This document shows, in pieces, positions 10,113-18,259 of a DNA stretch of 64,000 nucleotides. Positions within the stretch are counted from its first letter, which is position 1. The number at the start of each line of letters is the position of its first letter. Both the position numbers and the translations under genes were made by a program. This stretch comes from Acidobacteriota bacterium (GTDB lineage: Bacteria; Acidobacteriota; Terriglobia; Acidiferrales; UBA7541). The notes beneath the pieces are model-generated. The model saw nothing but the letters and a program-made list of their open reading frames with translations, ran no database searches and was not told where the DNA came from. The DNA is taken from assembly GCA_003167215.1 (NCBI GenBank), contig PMTV01000053.1, positions 1 through 64,000 on the forward strand, in the 5' to 3' direction.

Positions 10113-10625
10113 CTAAACGACTCCGATTTGCTGCTGGACGCTTTGGCGGAATTGCTGGGGATGGGCGATCATGACGAAAGATTCCGGGGTGCCTCCGGTG
10201 CCGCGGACGACTACGGAGCCGTAGCCGAGCATCCTGCCGAGAAAAGTTTCCTGTACGGCGATGCTTTCGACCTTGTTCAGCACCATGTCGAGAGTCCTGC
10301 GGCTGGCCATGCCCGTCTTGATCAGCACGCGGCGGTTGGTTACGGCCATTTCCGTTGCGTTACGTTTTGCCAGGCCGTAGGCGAAGATGATCAGCGCAAT
10401 CAGCAAGAGCGCCGCGCCGATCGCGGCCAGCGCCTCAGGGCCAATCGAGTTGAGCTGCTGAACGCCGCGGCCGTTTTTCTCGGCGACGGCGTCGGCCAGA
10501 ATCATGGCACCCGGTACGCCCAGCAACAAAGTGACCAGCACGGGGCCGATCAAGACGACCCAGTGGTGCCGCGTCTCAAACAGCAGCGTCTCACCCGGAA
10601 CCAGGCTTTTCGTTATGTAACTCAT
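10113..10625 (-). CDS. Bacterial PH domain (YdbT/bPH2-like) membrane protein
   Basis: A 170-residue protein with a short N-terminal strand (LVPGETLLFETRHHWVV), two membrane helices (about 24-47 and 66-86) and a C-terminal bPH2 domain (TEMAVTNRRVLIKTGM, then LDMVLNKVESIAVQE, then GYGSVVVRGTGGTPESF). The motif VTNRRVLIKTG followed by VESI is diagnostic of this family. The family is membrane-anchored and its function is poorly known. The start ATG at 10625 fits the family start (MSYITKSLVPGE). It converges with the YcxB-like gene. Confidence 0.85.
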   Translation of the reverse strand: MSYITKSLVPGETLLFETRHHWVVLIGPVLVTLLLGVPGAMILADAVAEKNGRGVQQLNSIGPEALAAIGAALLLIALIIFAYGLAKRNATEMAVTNRRVLIKTGMASRRTLDMVLNKVESIAVQETFLGRMLGYGSVVVRGTGGTPESFVMIAHPQQFRQSVQQQIGVV

Positions 10626-10768
10626 CGCGCCCTTTAGGGGCCAGAGTGGCCCGCTTCATAATGGGGTTCGTAACGCTGAACGAATCATACGTTACCTGCT
10701 CGGCGTGCGGCGTAAATTCTAAACCAAAAGAGCGGCCCTTCGTAGCGTAGGCCAAGCAAGACGCCCTT

Positions 10769-12079
10769 CTATTCCGGAGATATCTGGGCTGCAGATTCAG
10801 GCGCAGAGCGAAACCTCGCGCGCGAAGGGCTATACAGGCCGGCCCAGGGGTTTTCGCGTCCCATGATTAAATCGGTGAGAAGTATTCCGGCGATGGTGCC
10901 GTGCGTAAGGCCCATACCTGAATCACCTGTAGCGATGTACACGTTTTCTTCATCGCCGGGACTGCGACCGATCAGGGCAAGGCCATCGATGCTGTTCATC
11001 ACTTGCCCGGACCAATGAAACTCCGGCTCGGCGAGAGGCCCGAAGCGGCCTCGCGCCCAACTGCGGAGGCGCGCAAAACGGTTCTCAAGGTCTTCGGGCT
11101 GGCCTGCTTTGTGATCTTCGCCGCCGAGGATCAAGAGCTGGCGCTCGCCAAGATGGTCGTTCATCCGCTGCAAGCGCACGTAATGGAACGGATCCTCGGT
11201 ATCCCAGTACAAAGCGTTGGGAATTGAATTCGCACGAATGGGGATGCCGATTACATAACTGCGGTAGGCAGTCTGTTTGGCGTGAAGGCTCATGCGGTGA
11301 TTCGCAGGTGTGTTCGTGGCGACTACGACGGCACCAGCCGAGACTTTCCGTTTATTCGCTGTAAAGACTTCCGCGGTCTTACCTGATTTTATTTTTCGCG
11401 CTTCGGTTGCGGTATAGATTCGGCCGCCATAGCGCTTGAATGCGGCGGCCAATCCGGCCACGTACTTTAGCGGGTGGAATTGCGCCTGGCGCTGAAATTT
11501 AAGGCAGGGGCCAAGTTGCAGATGGGACGGTGCGTGCTGGACTTCTTTCACGTTGACGCCCGCGCGCCGGGCAGCCTCGAATTCCAGGTGCAGGTCGTTC
11601 TCTGAATCATGGGGGCCAAGAAACAGGTATCCGTCAACTCTTTCAAAACGGCAGTCAATGTGTTCTTTTGCGACGATAAAATCAATTCGCGAAATCGCCG
11701 AGGAGTGGCTGTGAGCGGCGAGGCGCGCTCCCGTTTCACCGTGAAGGCTTTCAATCTTGCGATAGCCGACGTCCAGAGCGTTGGAAAGATGGGCGCTGGT
11801 GTGAGAAGTTTCGCCGCCGCCGATTTTATTTTTTTCCAACAGGACCACGGACTGGCCCTCGCGAGCGAGCAGGTAAGCGGTGGTCAAGCCGGCGATTCCG
11901 GCACCAATTACGCAGACATCGGCGTGAACATTCTGCTCGAGAGAAGGCGAGGGAAAAGGCGCCGCTGTGGCGCACCAAGTGGAAAGGCCGCGCATGGCTA
12001 CAGACGAGCGCGGGTTTAGAACTTTGTCGGACGAAGATTTACGTTTGCGAGATTTCGCAGACGCGGCTTTGCGCGCCAT
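10769..12079 (-). CDS. FAD-dependent oxidoreductase, DAO family
   Basis: A 436-residue flavoenzyme of the glycine/D-amino-acid oxidase (DadA-like) superfamily. The FAD-binding GAGIAG at 59-64 and the acidic end of the second strand (VVLLEKN) are present. The C-terminal GDSGMGLTHGTIAG is the second FAD-contact motif. The closest families in soil bacteria carry a C-terminal Rieske [2Fe-2S] domain after this point. Here the protein stops about 40 residues later with no CxH motifs, so the Rieske part is absent. The first 50 residues are Lys/Ser/Arg-rich and are probably a disordered extension, and a start at the internal M29 is possible. The substrate is unknown; an amine or amino acid is likely. 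Confidence 0.82.
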   Translation of the reverse strand: MARKAASAKSRKRKSSSDKVLNPRSSVAMRGLSTWCATAAPFPSPSLEQNVHADVCVIGAGIAGLTTAYLLAREGQSVVLLEKNKIGGGETSHTSAHLSNALDVGYRKIESLHGETGARLAAHSHSSAISRIDFIVAKEHIDCRFERVDGYLFLGPHDSENDLHLEFEAARRAGVNVKEVQHAPSHLQLGPCLKFQRQAQFHPLKYVAGLAAAFKRYGGRIYTATEARKIKSGKTAEVFTANKRKVSAGAVVVATNTPANHRMSLHAKQTAYRSYVIGIPIRANSIPNALYWDTEDPFHYVRLQRMNDHLGERQLLILGGEDHKAGQPEDLENRFARLRSWARGRFGPLAEPEFHWSGQVMNSIDGLALIGRSPGDEENVYIATGDSGMGLTHGTIAGILLTDLIMGRENPWAGLYSPSRARFRSAPESAAQISPE

Positions 12080-12652
12080 AAACGGCGTTCCCCCTCGGAT
12101 GCTCGTTGCTTAGCCTGCCGTTTTCACGCCCGGTTCACGTGGCGAACGGGCACTGATGCTGCCCTAATCCGCTACTAGTAGCGGACTTCGATAACGATTC
12201 TTCGTTGCACATGGAATAACTTCGTATTACAGACCGAGTACGCGCGGCCAATTGTCATTGGATTGCGCATACGCTCGCAGATGCGAAACGATCGCTTGCT
12301 TTGCGCGCCATGCGCAGCCGCCCAGGCCGGGGAGCCTCGCTGCGGTCTTAGTTGCGCGGAGGGTTGCCAAAGGTTGCTAACTAGTAACTAGCGAGGTAGG
12401 TGTAGGAGGTGTACTAGAGCACGAGCGCGGGACTGTGGGAGAGGAAGAGCGGGCGGCGTGGCGAAAAACCGGGCAGCACCGGAGTGTGCTTAATTGAACA
12501 GACGCCGTGGTTTGGAGCCAGCTACGATGATTGTCGTCTGCAAATTCAGACAGCCTGCGTATAGGCGAGTTCATCGGGTTTATCGGCGCTCGAGGCCGAA
12601 TTCCGTGTAACTAAGTTCGACCACTTGTATCTAAGCTACTAGGAGGCTTTCG
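12080..12652. other. Intergenic region with a perfect palindrome
   Basis: No gene is supported. It contains a 16-bp perfect palindrome (CCGCTACTAGTAGCGG) at 12169-12184 and a related imperfect inverted repeat (GCTAACTAGTAACTAGC) near 12375-12391; both are centred on ACTAGT. They could be operators for the small stress-type gene set that follows or for the divergent oxidoreductase gene. A strong ribosome site (TAGGAGG) at 12640-12646 serves the next gene. Confidence 0.5.
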
Positions 12653-12808
12653 ATGCTACTGCTCATCATTATTTTGGTCCTGTTGTTCGGTGGAGGCGGC
12701 GGATACTACGGCTACTCGCGATGGGGAACCGGCGGCGGCCTCGGAATCCTCGGCACCGTTTTGCTGATCGTATTGGTTTTGTACCTGCTCGGAGCTGTAC
12801 GTTTTTAA
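12653..12808 (+). CDS. Small DUF3309-like membrane protein
   Basis: A 51-residue peptide: an N-terminal hydrophobic helix (MLLLIIILVLLFGGGGG), a Gly/Tyr-rich turn (YYGYSRWGTGGG) and a second helix (LGILGTVLLIVLVLYLL). This is the design of the DUF3309 family of tiny membrane proteins, which often lie beside stress genes. TAGGAGG at 12640-12646 is well placed before the ATG. It is followed 28 bases later by a CsbD-family gene, so the two probably form an operon. Function is unknown. Confidence 0.8.
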   Translation: MLLLIIILVLLFGGGGGYYGYSRWGTGGGLGILGTVLLIVLVLYLLGAVRF

Positions 12809-12836
12809 GAACACAAACCACAGTTGGGAGGCCATC

Positions 12837-13016
12837 ATGAAGGACAGCACGAAGGACCAAGCAGAAGGAAAGCTGCACGAAGTGAAAGGCAAAGTGAAAG
12901 AGGCCGTGGGACGCGCTACCAACAATCCGAACCTGCAAGATGACGGTACGGACGAAAAGGTAGCGGGCAAAGTCCAAAAGAAAATCGGCCAGGTAGAGAA
13001 AGTCTTCGAAAAGTAG
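12837..13016 (+). CDS. CsbD family stress protein
   Basis: A 59-residue, highly charged protein with the CsbD pattern: KDQAEGKLHEVKGKVKEAVG at about 6-25, then DEKVAGKVQKKIGQVEKVF near the C-terminus. Members are small hydrophilic cytoplasmic proteins induced by general stress, often as part of the sigma-B-like or envelope-stress response; the biochemical role is unknown. TTGGGAGG precedes the ATG. It follows the DUF3309-like gene and is followed by a hairpin at 13037-13063 that may end the transcript. Confidence 0.9.
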   Translation: MKDSTKDQAEGKLHEVKGKVKEAVGRATNNPNLQDDGTDEKVAGKVQKKIGQVEKVFEK

Positions 13017-13036
13017 CAGCAAAGCTCTGCGCGGCG

Positions 13037-13063
13037 GGGCGTCCTCCCCGAAATAGGACGCCC
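13037..13063. terminator. Hairpin after csbD-like gene
   Basis: A 9-bp perfect stem, GGGCGTCCT and AGGACGCCC, with a 9-base loop, 20 bases after the CsbD stop codon. There is no T-run, so it may be a transcript-stabilising or weak terminator hairpin. Confidence 0.45.
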
Positions 13064-13222
13064 GCGCTGCGAAGCTTGCTCCGCAAAAAATCCCCATTGA
13101 GTTCAGACACCTCCGAAGGTTCTTGTAACGCTTGCCCGGATAACGCAAACGAGAGAGAATGAGCGCCGTCGTAATGTTTCATTTTTGTACTTACTCGATC
13201 TGAGACTTGGGGGAGGATCGTC

Positions 13223-13432
13223 GTGACTGAAAACCAAACGGAGCAGAAAAGCAATTTGGTGATTCGTGTGCCGGTATCCGCGAACGCCTACGTGTCGATT
13301 TATTACGTGAGCAGTGACGCGAAACAGATGAACGATCGCGAGTGGTGGCACCTGAAACAAGTAGTGGAACTGGCGAGCAAGGTGTTCGTGAAGCCCGAAG
13401 ACCGGGCGCAGGCCGCAACAGCCGGGGCCTAG
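13223..13432 (+). CDS. Small conserved-looking hypothetical protein
   Basis: A 69-residue soluble protein that starts at GTG 13223, with GGGGGAGGA nine bases upstream. The sequence has a beta-strand pattern (NLVIRVPVSANAYVSIYYVS) followed by a helix (DREWWHLKQVVELASKVFV). I do not recognise a family. Its strong ribosome site and regular structure make it more likely a real gene than the overlapping frame. The following MmcQ-like open frame overlaps its 3' end in another frame. Confidence 0.55.
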   Translation: MTENQTEQKSNLVIRVPVSANAYVSIYYVSSDAKQMNDREWWHLKQVVELASKVFVKPEDRAQAATAGA

Positions 13433-13752
13433 TTTTGTTTTGGTCTTGCGCGGCATGGCGGGGCAGCGGCAGCCATGCCGCTTTCCGCGTACGCAAGAAA
13501 GTTTTCGCCTACTTCTTGAACGACCACCACGGCGACGGCATCGTTTCGGTGTGCGCCAAAGTCCTGCCTGGGGATAACACCGCGCTGATCGCGGCACAGC
13601 CTGCCCGATTTTATATGCCCGCATATATTGGACCGAGAGGCTGGGTAGCGCTGCGCCTGGACCGGGGTGCGATCGACTGGAAGGAAGTTGCCGAGCTGGT
13701 GGCAGGAAGCTACCAGCTCACTGCGCCGAAACGCCTCGCCGCCAAACAGTGA
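13342..13752 (+). CDS. MmcQ/YjbR-like protein, N-terminus missing or unclear
   Basis: From about residue 45 onward this frame fits the MmcQ/YjbR family: HAAFRVRKKVFAYFL, then AAQPARFYMPAYIGPRGWV, then LDRGAIDWKEVAELV and SYQLTAPKRL. The family normally begins with a segment of about 25 residues containing LPG/LPE...G; this is absent. The upstream part of the frame instead overlaps the 13223-13432 gene and looks non-coding. The usable start may be TTG at 13435, which gives a protein lacking the first strand and helix. It could be a truncated remnant. YjbR proteins have a CyaY-like fold and unknown function; some are called DNA-binding. Confidence 0.55.
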   Translation: MVAPETSSGTGEQGVREARRPGAGRNSRGLVLFWSCAAWRGSGSHAAFRVRKKVFAYFLNDHHGDGIVSVCAKVLPGDNTALIAAQPARFYMPAYIGPRGWVALRLDRGAIDWKEVAELVAGSYQLTAPKRLAAKQ

Positions 13753-13902
13753 ATTTGCTACGCGGTTCGGGACCGCAACTCGAAACGGACCAATGGCAAG
13801 AGGTTCCGGGGCCTTGTGTGGACTCCCGTGTGAAGCGAAAGGTTGCGGACGCGCGAAGGGTGCGCGAAGCGGTCTAAACGCGGTATGCTGGGCGAGATTA
13901 TT

Positions 13903-14271
13903 ATGCCGCTTGAGATTTCAATCCGGGAGTCTGAAGATGTCACGATTGTGGATCTTCAGGGAAGAGCGACGATCGGGGCGAACACCGATCTATTGGACCA
14001 TCAACTGCGAAAGTTGACTGCCAGCGGAGTGCGTAAAGTGCTGGTGAATCTGGCGGGCCTGACGATGATGGATAGCTCGGGCATCGCGTCTATCGCGGGG
14101 ACTTATGTCGGGCTCACGCGCGAGGGCGGGAGCCTGAAGTTACTGCGCCCGAGCGATCGAGTGCGGGAAGTGCTGGCGGTGATGCGTATATTGAACTCTA
14201 TTCCCACATTTGAGAACGAAGCCGAAGCGCTGGCGAGCTTCCGGTTGGCCAGCCGATCTGCAACATCCTGA
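13903..14271 (+). CDS. STAS-domain anti-sigma-factor antagonist
   Basis: A 122-residue single STAS domain of the SpoIIAA/RsbV type. The strand DVTIVDLQGR, the loop LTMMDSSGIASI with the serine that anti-sigma kinases phosphorylate (the SSG motif), and the final helix pattern are all present. It should bind a serine-kinase anti-sigma factor and release a sigma factor in a stress response; that partner is not in this window. Two in-frame starts further upstream (13843 and 13885) are possible. I chose 13903 (MPLEISIRE) because it gives the standard family N-terminus, with GGGCGAG about 11 bases upstream. Confidence 0.88.
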   Translation: MPLEISIRESEDVTIVDLQGRATIGANTDLLDHQLRKLTASGVRKVLVNLAGLTMMDSSGIASIAGTYVGLTREGGSLKLLRPSDRVREVLAVMRILNSIPTFENEAEALASFRLASRSATS

Positions 14272-14589
14272 TGGATCGAACTTCCGCACAAGTACCCTCG
14301 AATTTCATCCATAGCTTGAGTGAATCCGGTGTAAAGGTACAGAGCGCGCCATGGACCGGGAATTGTTTGCCGGATCGGTAAATCGCCGGCGAGACGCTCT
14401 TGGGCTTCGCTCAGGACAAGCTGGCGCTACCCTTCGGGACGCCGCTGTGGTGTGAATTCCTTCGGAATTCACGAAAAACCGAGAGCCGCAGGCGGCTATG
14501 GATGAAAAGGGGAATGAACGGTATGCTATCAAGTGGAACACCGGATTCAGCAACGTACCGGTGATCGAAATCAAGGCAAGGAGGAAAAG
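14272..14589. repeat. Intergenic region with repeats
   Basis: Contains a TTCGCTCAGGACAAGC-type repeat at 14405-14430 and a perfect hairpin GTGAATTCC-TTC-GGAATTCAC at 14452-14472, a copy of the hairpin family also at 1318, 4042 and 15087. No gene is supported. Confidence 0.55.
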
Positions 14590-14805
14590 TTGCACTCTTA
14601 CTCAATTAGTTTCGAATACCAGGATCGTCAGAACGGAGCGACAAAGAACGAAGTCAAGATGGAAGGTTCGACTATTCCCGTGGTGATCGGCAAAGCGGCT
14701 CGCGCTTTCTTCAAAGGATTAGATCGCAAACAGCGATTTGACGCGAACAAGGGATTAACGATTTCCTGCACGCGCGAGGCAGGTGGCGAGAACGAAGGGA
14801 CATAA
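14590..14805 (+). CDS. Small hypothetical protein, TTG start
   Basis: A 71-residue protein. The TTG at 14590 was chosen because AAGGAGGAAAAG lies directly upstream at ideal spacing; an in-frame ATG 57 bases earlier has no such site and would add an Arg/Gln-rich lead. The protein reads as a strand-rich start (HSYSISFEYQDRQ), a second strand (VKMEGSTIPVVIG) and a helix (KAARAFFKGLDRKQRF). No family is recognised. Its end overlaps the next gene by 23 bases in another frame, so the two may be cotranscribed. Confidence 0.55.
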   Translation: MHSYSISFEYQDRQNGATKNEVKMEGSTIPVVIGKAARAFFKGLDRKQRFDANKGLTISCTREAGGENEGT

Positions 14806-14998
14806 GCGCGCGGTGGACGAATCCGGTTCGGCACAGGACGGGGTGAAATGCTCGAAGTGCGGAGCAGCGCTGGTGCTTCGGCCTGTTCCCGGTGCAAAAC
14901 AATTTCCCCGGCGATGGGAGTGTCCGCAGCACGGATGGGCGGCAGAAAATCCGCGGCCCATCCGAATGCGATTTCATAAAGACAGACCGGACTGGTGA
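14783..14998 (+). CDS. Small zinc-ribbon-like protein
   Basis: A 71-residue basic protein with a CxxC (CSKCG, residues 23-27) and a later CPQH (C-x2-H) 19 residues on, which could bind one zinc ion. The flanks are rich in Arg and Lys. It starts at GTG 14783 inside the preceding gene. No known family is recognised; nucleic-acid binding is a guess from the zinc ribbon and the basic charge. Confidence 0.5.
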   Translation: MARTKGHKRAVDESGSAQDGVKCSKCGAALVLRPVPGAKQFPRRWECPQHGWAAENPRPIRMRFHKDRPDW

Positions 14999-15056
14999 GG
15001 AAGTCTTTAGACGCGAGACATTCCCAGCGCCGGATCAGTCTGAGCGCGCAAACAGA

Positions 15057-15107
15057 AAAGAGCCGGCCCTTCGCAAAGGACTCTGGGTGAATCCCTTCGG
15101 GATTCAC
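15057..15107 (-). repeat. Hairpin repeat, GTGAATYCC family
   Basis: A perfect hairpin GTGAATCCC-TTC-GGGATTCAC at 15087-15107, joined to CTTTGCGAAGGGCCGGCTCTTTT read on the minus strand. The unit has the same order as the copy at 4042-4095. Confidence 0.7.
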
Positions 15108-15150
15108 AAGACGGGCCCGGCGCTAGGAAAAACTTGGGCGCCTTTCGCTT

Positions 15151-15843
15151 TTAAGTTGTGGGCTTGCGGCGCTTTGGGGATTTCGGAGCGCTTTTGACGG
15201 CTGGCGCGAGTTTTTTCTTCGCACTTTTAGCCGCTGGGTCGCCGGTGGTGGCTTTCTCGACGTCGCCGCCGCCATCGCGAGCGATGTCCGCGAGGAGGCG
15301 CTTGCTACTGATGGAGCGCGGTTCTTCGATGGTGATCTCGCCAGTGGAGGCGTATTGATCGCGATGTTTTATGAGCAGCCAGGATTTGCCGGAACTCCGA
15401 CCGTAGCCGTGCGTGCGCACGAGCACCCACGAACCTTTTAGTTTTTTCCCGCGCAGAGTGAACTTCAGATCGCCTTTTTGTATTGCAGCGTCCACGTCTT
15501 CCACTTCAGGCTCCCAAGTTCCGTTGTCCCAGACCATGACGGTACCGCCGCCATATTCGCCCGCGGGTATGACGCCTTCGAACTCTGCGTATTCGACAGG
15601 GTGATCCTCTACCTGCATGGCCAGGCGTTTCACCGAGGGATCGAGAGAAGGCCCTTTGGGTACGGCCCAGGAGAGGAGCGTGCCATGCCATTCGAGGCGG
15701 AAATCATAGTGAAGCTGCGTGGCGCGATGTTTCTGAACGACGTAAAGCAAATTGGGATGCTGGCTTTTCTCGCGGCTGGTTTTGCCGGAGGGTTCAGGAG
15801 AAATTCCAAAGCGACGTTTCTTTTTATAGTCTTCCAGAGTCAT
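15151..15843 (-). CDS. LigD-type 3'-phosphoesterase domain protein
   Basis: A 230-residue stand-alone version of the 3'-phosphoesterase (PE) domain of DNA ligase D. This domain trims 3'-phosphate and ribonucleoside ends during bacterial non-homologous end joining. The active-site motif HRATQLHYDFRLE and the GVIPAGEYGGG loop are intact, followed by the WVLVRTHGYG and WLLIKHRD strands. The last 40 residues are Lys/Ala/Ser/Pro-rich, probably a DNA-contacting tail. The ATG at 15843 (MTLEDYKKKRRF) is the family start. No Ku or ligase gene lies nearby, so it may act in trans with a LigD or Ku encoded elsewhere. Confidence 0.92.
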   Translation of the reverse strand: MTLEDYKKKRRFGISPEPSGKTSREKSQHPNLLYVVQKHRATQLHYDFRLEWHGTLLSWAVPKGPSLDPSVKRLAMQVEDHPVEYAEFEGVIPAGEYGGGTVMVWDNGTWEPEVEDVDAAIQKGDLKFTLRGKKLKGSWVLVRTHGYGRSSGKSWLLIKHRDQYASTGEITIEEPRSISSKRLLADIARDGGGDVEKATTGDPAAKSAKKKLAPAVKSAPKSPKRRKPTT

Positions 15844-15947
15844 CGCAATCCTTGGTGGTTCGAAGTTGAGAATGAGCGTCGAGGATAGCAAGCTCCGGCT
15901 TCGGACGACAACTCCACCCTCGGATGACGACGGCGCTTCGGCGCGCG

Positions 15948-16991
15948 TTAGGCCGGAAGCTGTTCTGAAGTCGGATAGTGATGTTGCCGGCGGCCGACGT
16001 CGCCATCATATTTCTTCGTTGTTTTAAAGAGTTCAAAGCGGCCGTCCGCGGCGAAGACTTTCACGCGCTCGCGAAGCGCCTGCATTTCCTCCGGCTTCAT
16101 GGGCTGAAAACCCTTGGCGATGCCGAGGTTTTGTTCCAGCACGCCGAGTGAATCCATTCCGCTGATGGTGGTGGCAACGGGAAGGCTCATGGCGTAACGC
16201 AGAGCATCCGAGGGAGTGGCTGCGCCGTGAGTGACGATTTCACCCGAGCCGCCCATGCTCTTCATGCCGAGGACTGCGATGCCGCGGCGATTTGCCTCGG
16301 GCATCACGTGAGTCTCAAAACTACGAAACGTAGCATCGAGACAATTGAGCGGCATCTGCACGGTGTCGAAAGGGAAGTCCTGGGTGAGCATGCGCAGATG
16401 AATTGAGGGATCCTTGTGGCCGGTGAATCCGATAAAACGCACTTTTCCTTGCTGCTTCGCGGCCAGCAGGGCCTCCGCAGCGCCGCCCGGAGCAAAAATC
16501 AGATCGGGATCGTTGTAATAAATTACTTCATGAATTTGCCAAAGGTCCAGATGGTCGGTCTGAAGGCGGCGCAGTGATTCTTCGAGCTGCTGCATGGCGA
16601 CATCCTTGCCGCGCCCGTGCGTGCATACTTTGGTCATGAGGAATGCGCGATCGCGCTTGCCTTTCAGCGCTGTGCCGAGCCTCTCTTCGCTCAGGCCGTC
16701 GTGATAGTCCCAGCAGTTATCGAAAAAATTGATTCCGGCATCGAGCGCGCGCTCGACCAGCTCGCTAGCCTCATTCTGATCCTTGGTCGAACCGAGATGG
16801 TAGCCGCCAACTCCGAGAGCGGAGACTTGAACGCTGGTCTTGCCGAGCGGCCGCTGGGGAACCTGATCGGGAGGCGCGTCCTGGCGAGGTTGACCCGCTA
16901 ATCCCAAATTTGGATTCACTAGCGCCGAAGCTGTCAGCACGGCCGCCCCCTTTACGAATGTTCGACGAGTGACGCCTTTTTCCTCAGACAA
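15948..16991 (-). CDS. Aldo/keto reductase, Tat-exported type
   Basis: NADPH-dependent oxidoreductase of the aldo/keto reductase superfamily, 347 residues. The catalytic tetrad is visible: D91, Y97, K121 and H154. The N-terminus is a twin-arginine signal (TRRTFVKGAAVLTASALV), so the protein is predicted to be exported folded with its cofactor, which is unusual for this family but recurrent in Acidobacteriota. It is a close paralogue of the next gene downstream on the same strand order (17016-18056), sharing long segments such as MTKVCTHGR and SLPVATTI. The two lie 24 bases apart and probably form an operon with the cytoplasmic copy first. Confidence 0.92.
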   Translation of the reverse strand: MSEEKGVTRRTFVKGAAVLTASALVNPNLGLAGQPRQDAPPDQVPQRPLGKTSVQVSALGVGGYHLGSTKDQNEASELVERALDAGINFFDNCWDYHDGLSEERLGTALKGKRDRAFLMTKVCTHGRGKDVAMQQLEESLRRLQTDHLDLWQIHEVIYYNDPDLIFAPGGAAEALLAAKQQGKVRFIGFTGHKDPSIHLRMLTQDFPFDTVQMPLNCLDATFRSFETHVMPEANRRGIAVLGMKSMGGSGEIVTHGAATPSDALRYAMSLPVATTISGMDSLGVLEQNLGIAKGFQPMKPEEMQALRERVKVFAADGRFELFKTTKKYDGDVGRRQHHYPTSEQLPA

Positions 16992-17015
16992 GAAATGGTC
17001 TCCGGATATTCTAAT

Positions 17016-18056
17016 TTATTTCGGGATAACCGGGTAAGGGTGCCCGGTGTTTCCAGTAGCCTGGATCATTTCCTTCACTTCCGCCGATTGCAGATCGAGC
17101 GGGAAGCCATGCGCCATGCGCGCTTCGGGGTTGTCAAATTTCAGCGACACTTTGTATAACTCGAAGTGACCGTCGGTGGAAACTTCGCGGGTACGATCGC
17201 GCAAAGCCTGCATTTCTTCGGGCGTCATAGGCTGGAAACCCTGGGCGACCTTCAAATTCTGTTGCAGGACATCCGAACGCTCCATTCCCGTAATCGTGGT
17301 GGCCACGGGGAGGCTCATGGCGTACCGCAGAGCTTCTTCCGCGCTTACCGCGCCTTGCTGAATGGGTTCACCGTGGCCGCTCATAGGCTTCATGCCGAGA
17401 GGGGCGATACCGCGGCGAATGAGCTCCGGCAAAACTTGAATTTCGAAGCTATGAAAGTTTGCGTCGAAGGAATTCAGCGGCATTTGCACAGCGTCAAACG
17501 GGAAATCGGTTTGGAGCATGCGCAAATGAATTCCGGGATCCTTGTGGCCGGTAAAACCGAGGAAACGAACTTTGCCCTGCTCTTTGGCTTTGAGGAGAAC
17601 TTCAGCGGCGCCACCGGGGCGCATGAAAAGAGCGGGATCGTTCTCGAAACAAACCCCGTGGACCTGCCAGAGATCGAGGTGGTCTGTCTGAAGCCTGTTG
17701 AGCGATTCTTCGAGCATCTGCAGGGCCAGGGAACCATCGCGGCCGTGGGTGCAGACTTTAGTCATCAGAAAGACTTTGTCGCGCAGGCCTTTGAGACCTT
17801 TGCCCATCCAGTTTTCACTTTTTCCGCGATGGTATTCCCAGCAGTTGTCGAAAAAGGTGATGCCGTTATCAACGGCTTCGTGGACTAGCTTGATTGCAGT
17901 TTGCTCGTCCTGGGCATCGCCGAGATGATGGCCGCCAAATCCAAGGGCGGAAATTCGCACATCGTGCCGGCCAAATTTGCGGAGGGGAATTGCACCGTCG
18001 CCGGGAGAGCCGGCAGCGCCCTGTTGGCCTTGATGAACTACAACTTTTCGATTCAT
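17016..18056 (-). CDS. Aldo/keto reductase, cytoplasmic paralogue
   Basis: A 346-residue aldo/keto reductase with the tetrad D70, Y75, K100 and H133. It lacks the Tat signal of its neighbour; instead it has a 24-residue Gly/Gln-rich lead (VVVHQGQQGAAGSPGDG). The body aligns along its whole length with the 15948-16991 protein, which points to a tandem duplication followed by different targeting. The substrate is unknown. It is transcribed first in the pair. Confidence 0.92.
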   Translation of the reverse strand: MNRKVVVHQGQQGAAGSPGDGAIPLRKFGRHDVRISALGFGGHHLGDAQDEQTAIKLVHEAVDNGITFFDNCWEYHRGKSENWMGKGLKGLRDKVFLMTKVCTHGRDGSLALQMLEESLNRLQTDHLDLWQVHGVCFENDPALFMRPGGAAEVLLKAKEQGKVRFLGFTGHKDPGIHLRMLQTDFPFDAVQMPLNSFDANFHSFEIQVLPELIRRGIAPLGMKPMSGHGEPIQQGAVSAEEALRYAMSLPVATTITGMERSDVLQQNLKVAQGFQPMTPEEMQALRDRTREVSTDGHFELYKVSLKFDNPEARMAHGFPLDLQSAEVKEMIQATGNTGHPYPVIPK

Positions 18057-18259
18057 GGTTGCCGATCCAGATCGGGTTTTGGTGATTGGATTCTATCTCG
18101 CAAAGTTTCCGTTTGGCAATGTGCCTTAGGCGGAGGCTTCGTTCCATACCAGCATTACTGGAGATTCGCGGGCGGTGTCGTTGTAAGGAGGACGCGGAAG
18201 CGGCGGAGAGGCGGCGGAGAAGGGCCTGGCATTCGAAGACGAACGTACGAGCGAAGGGC

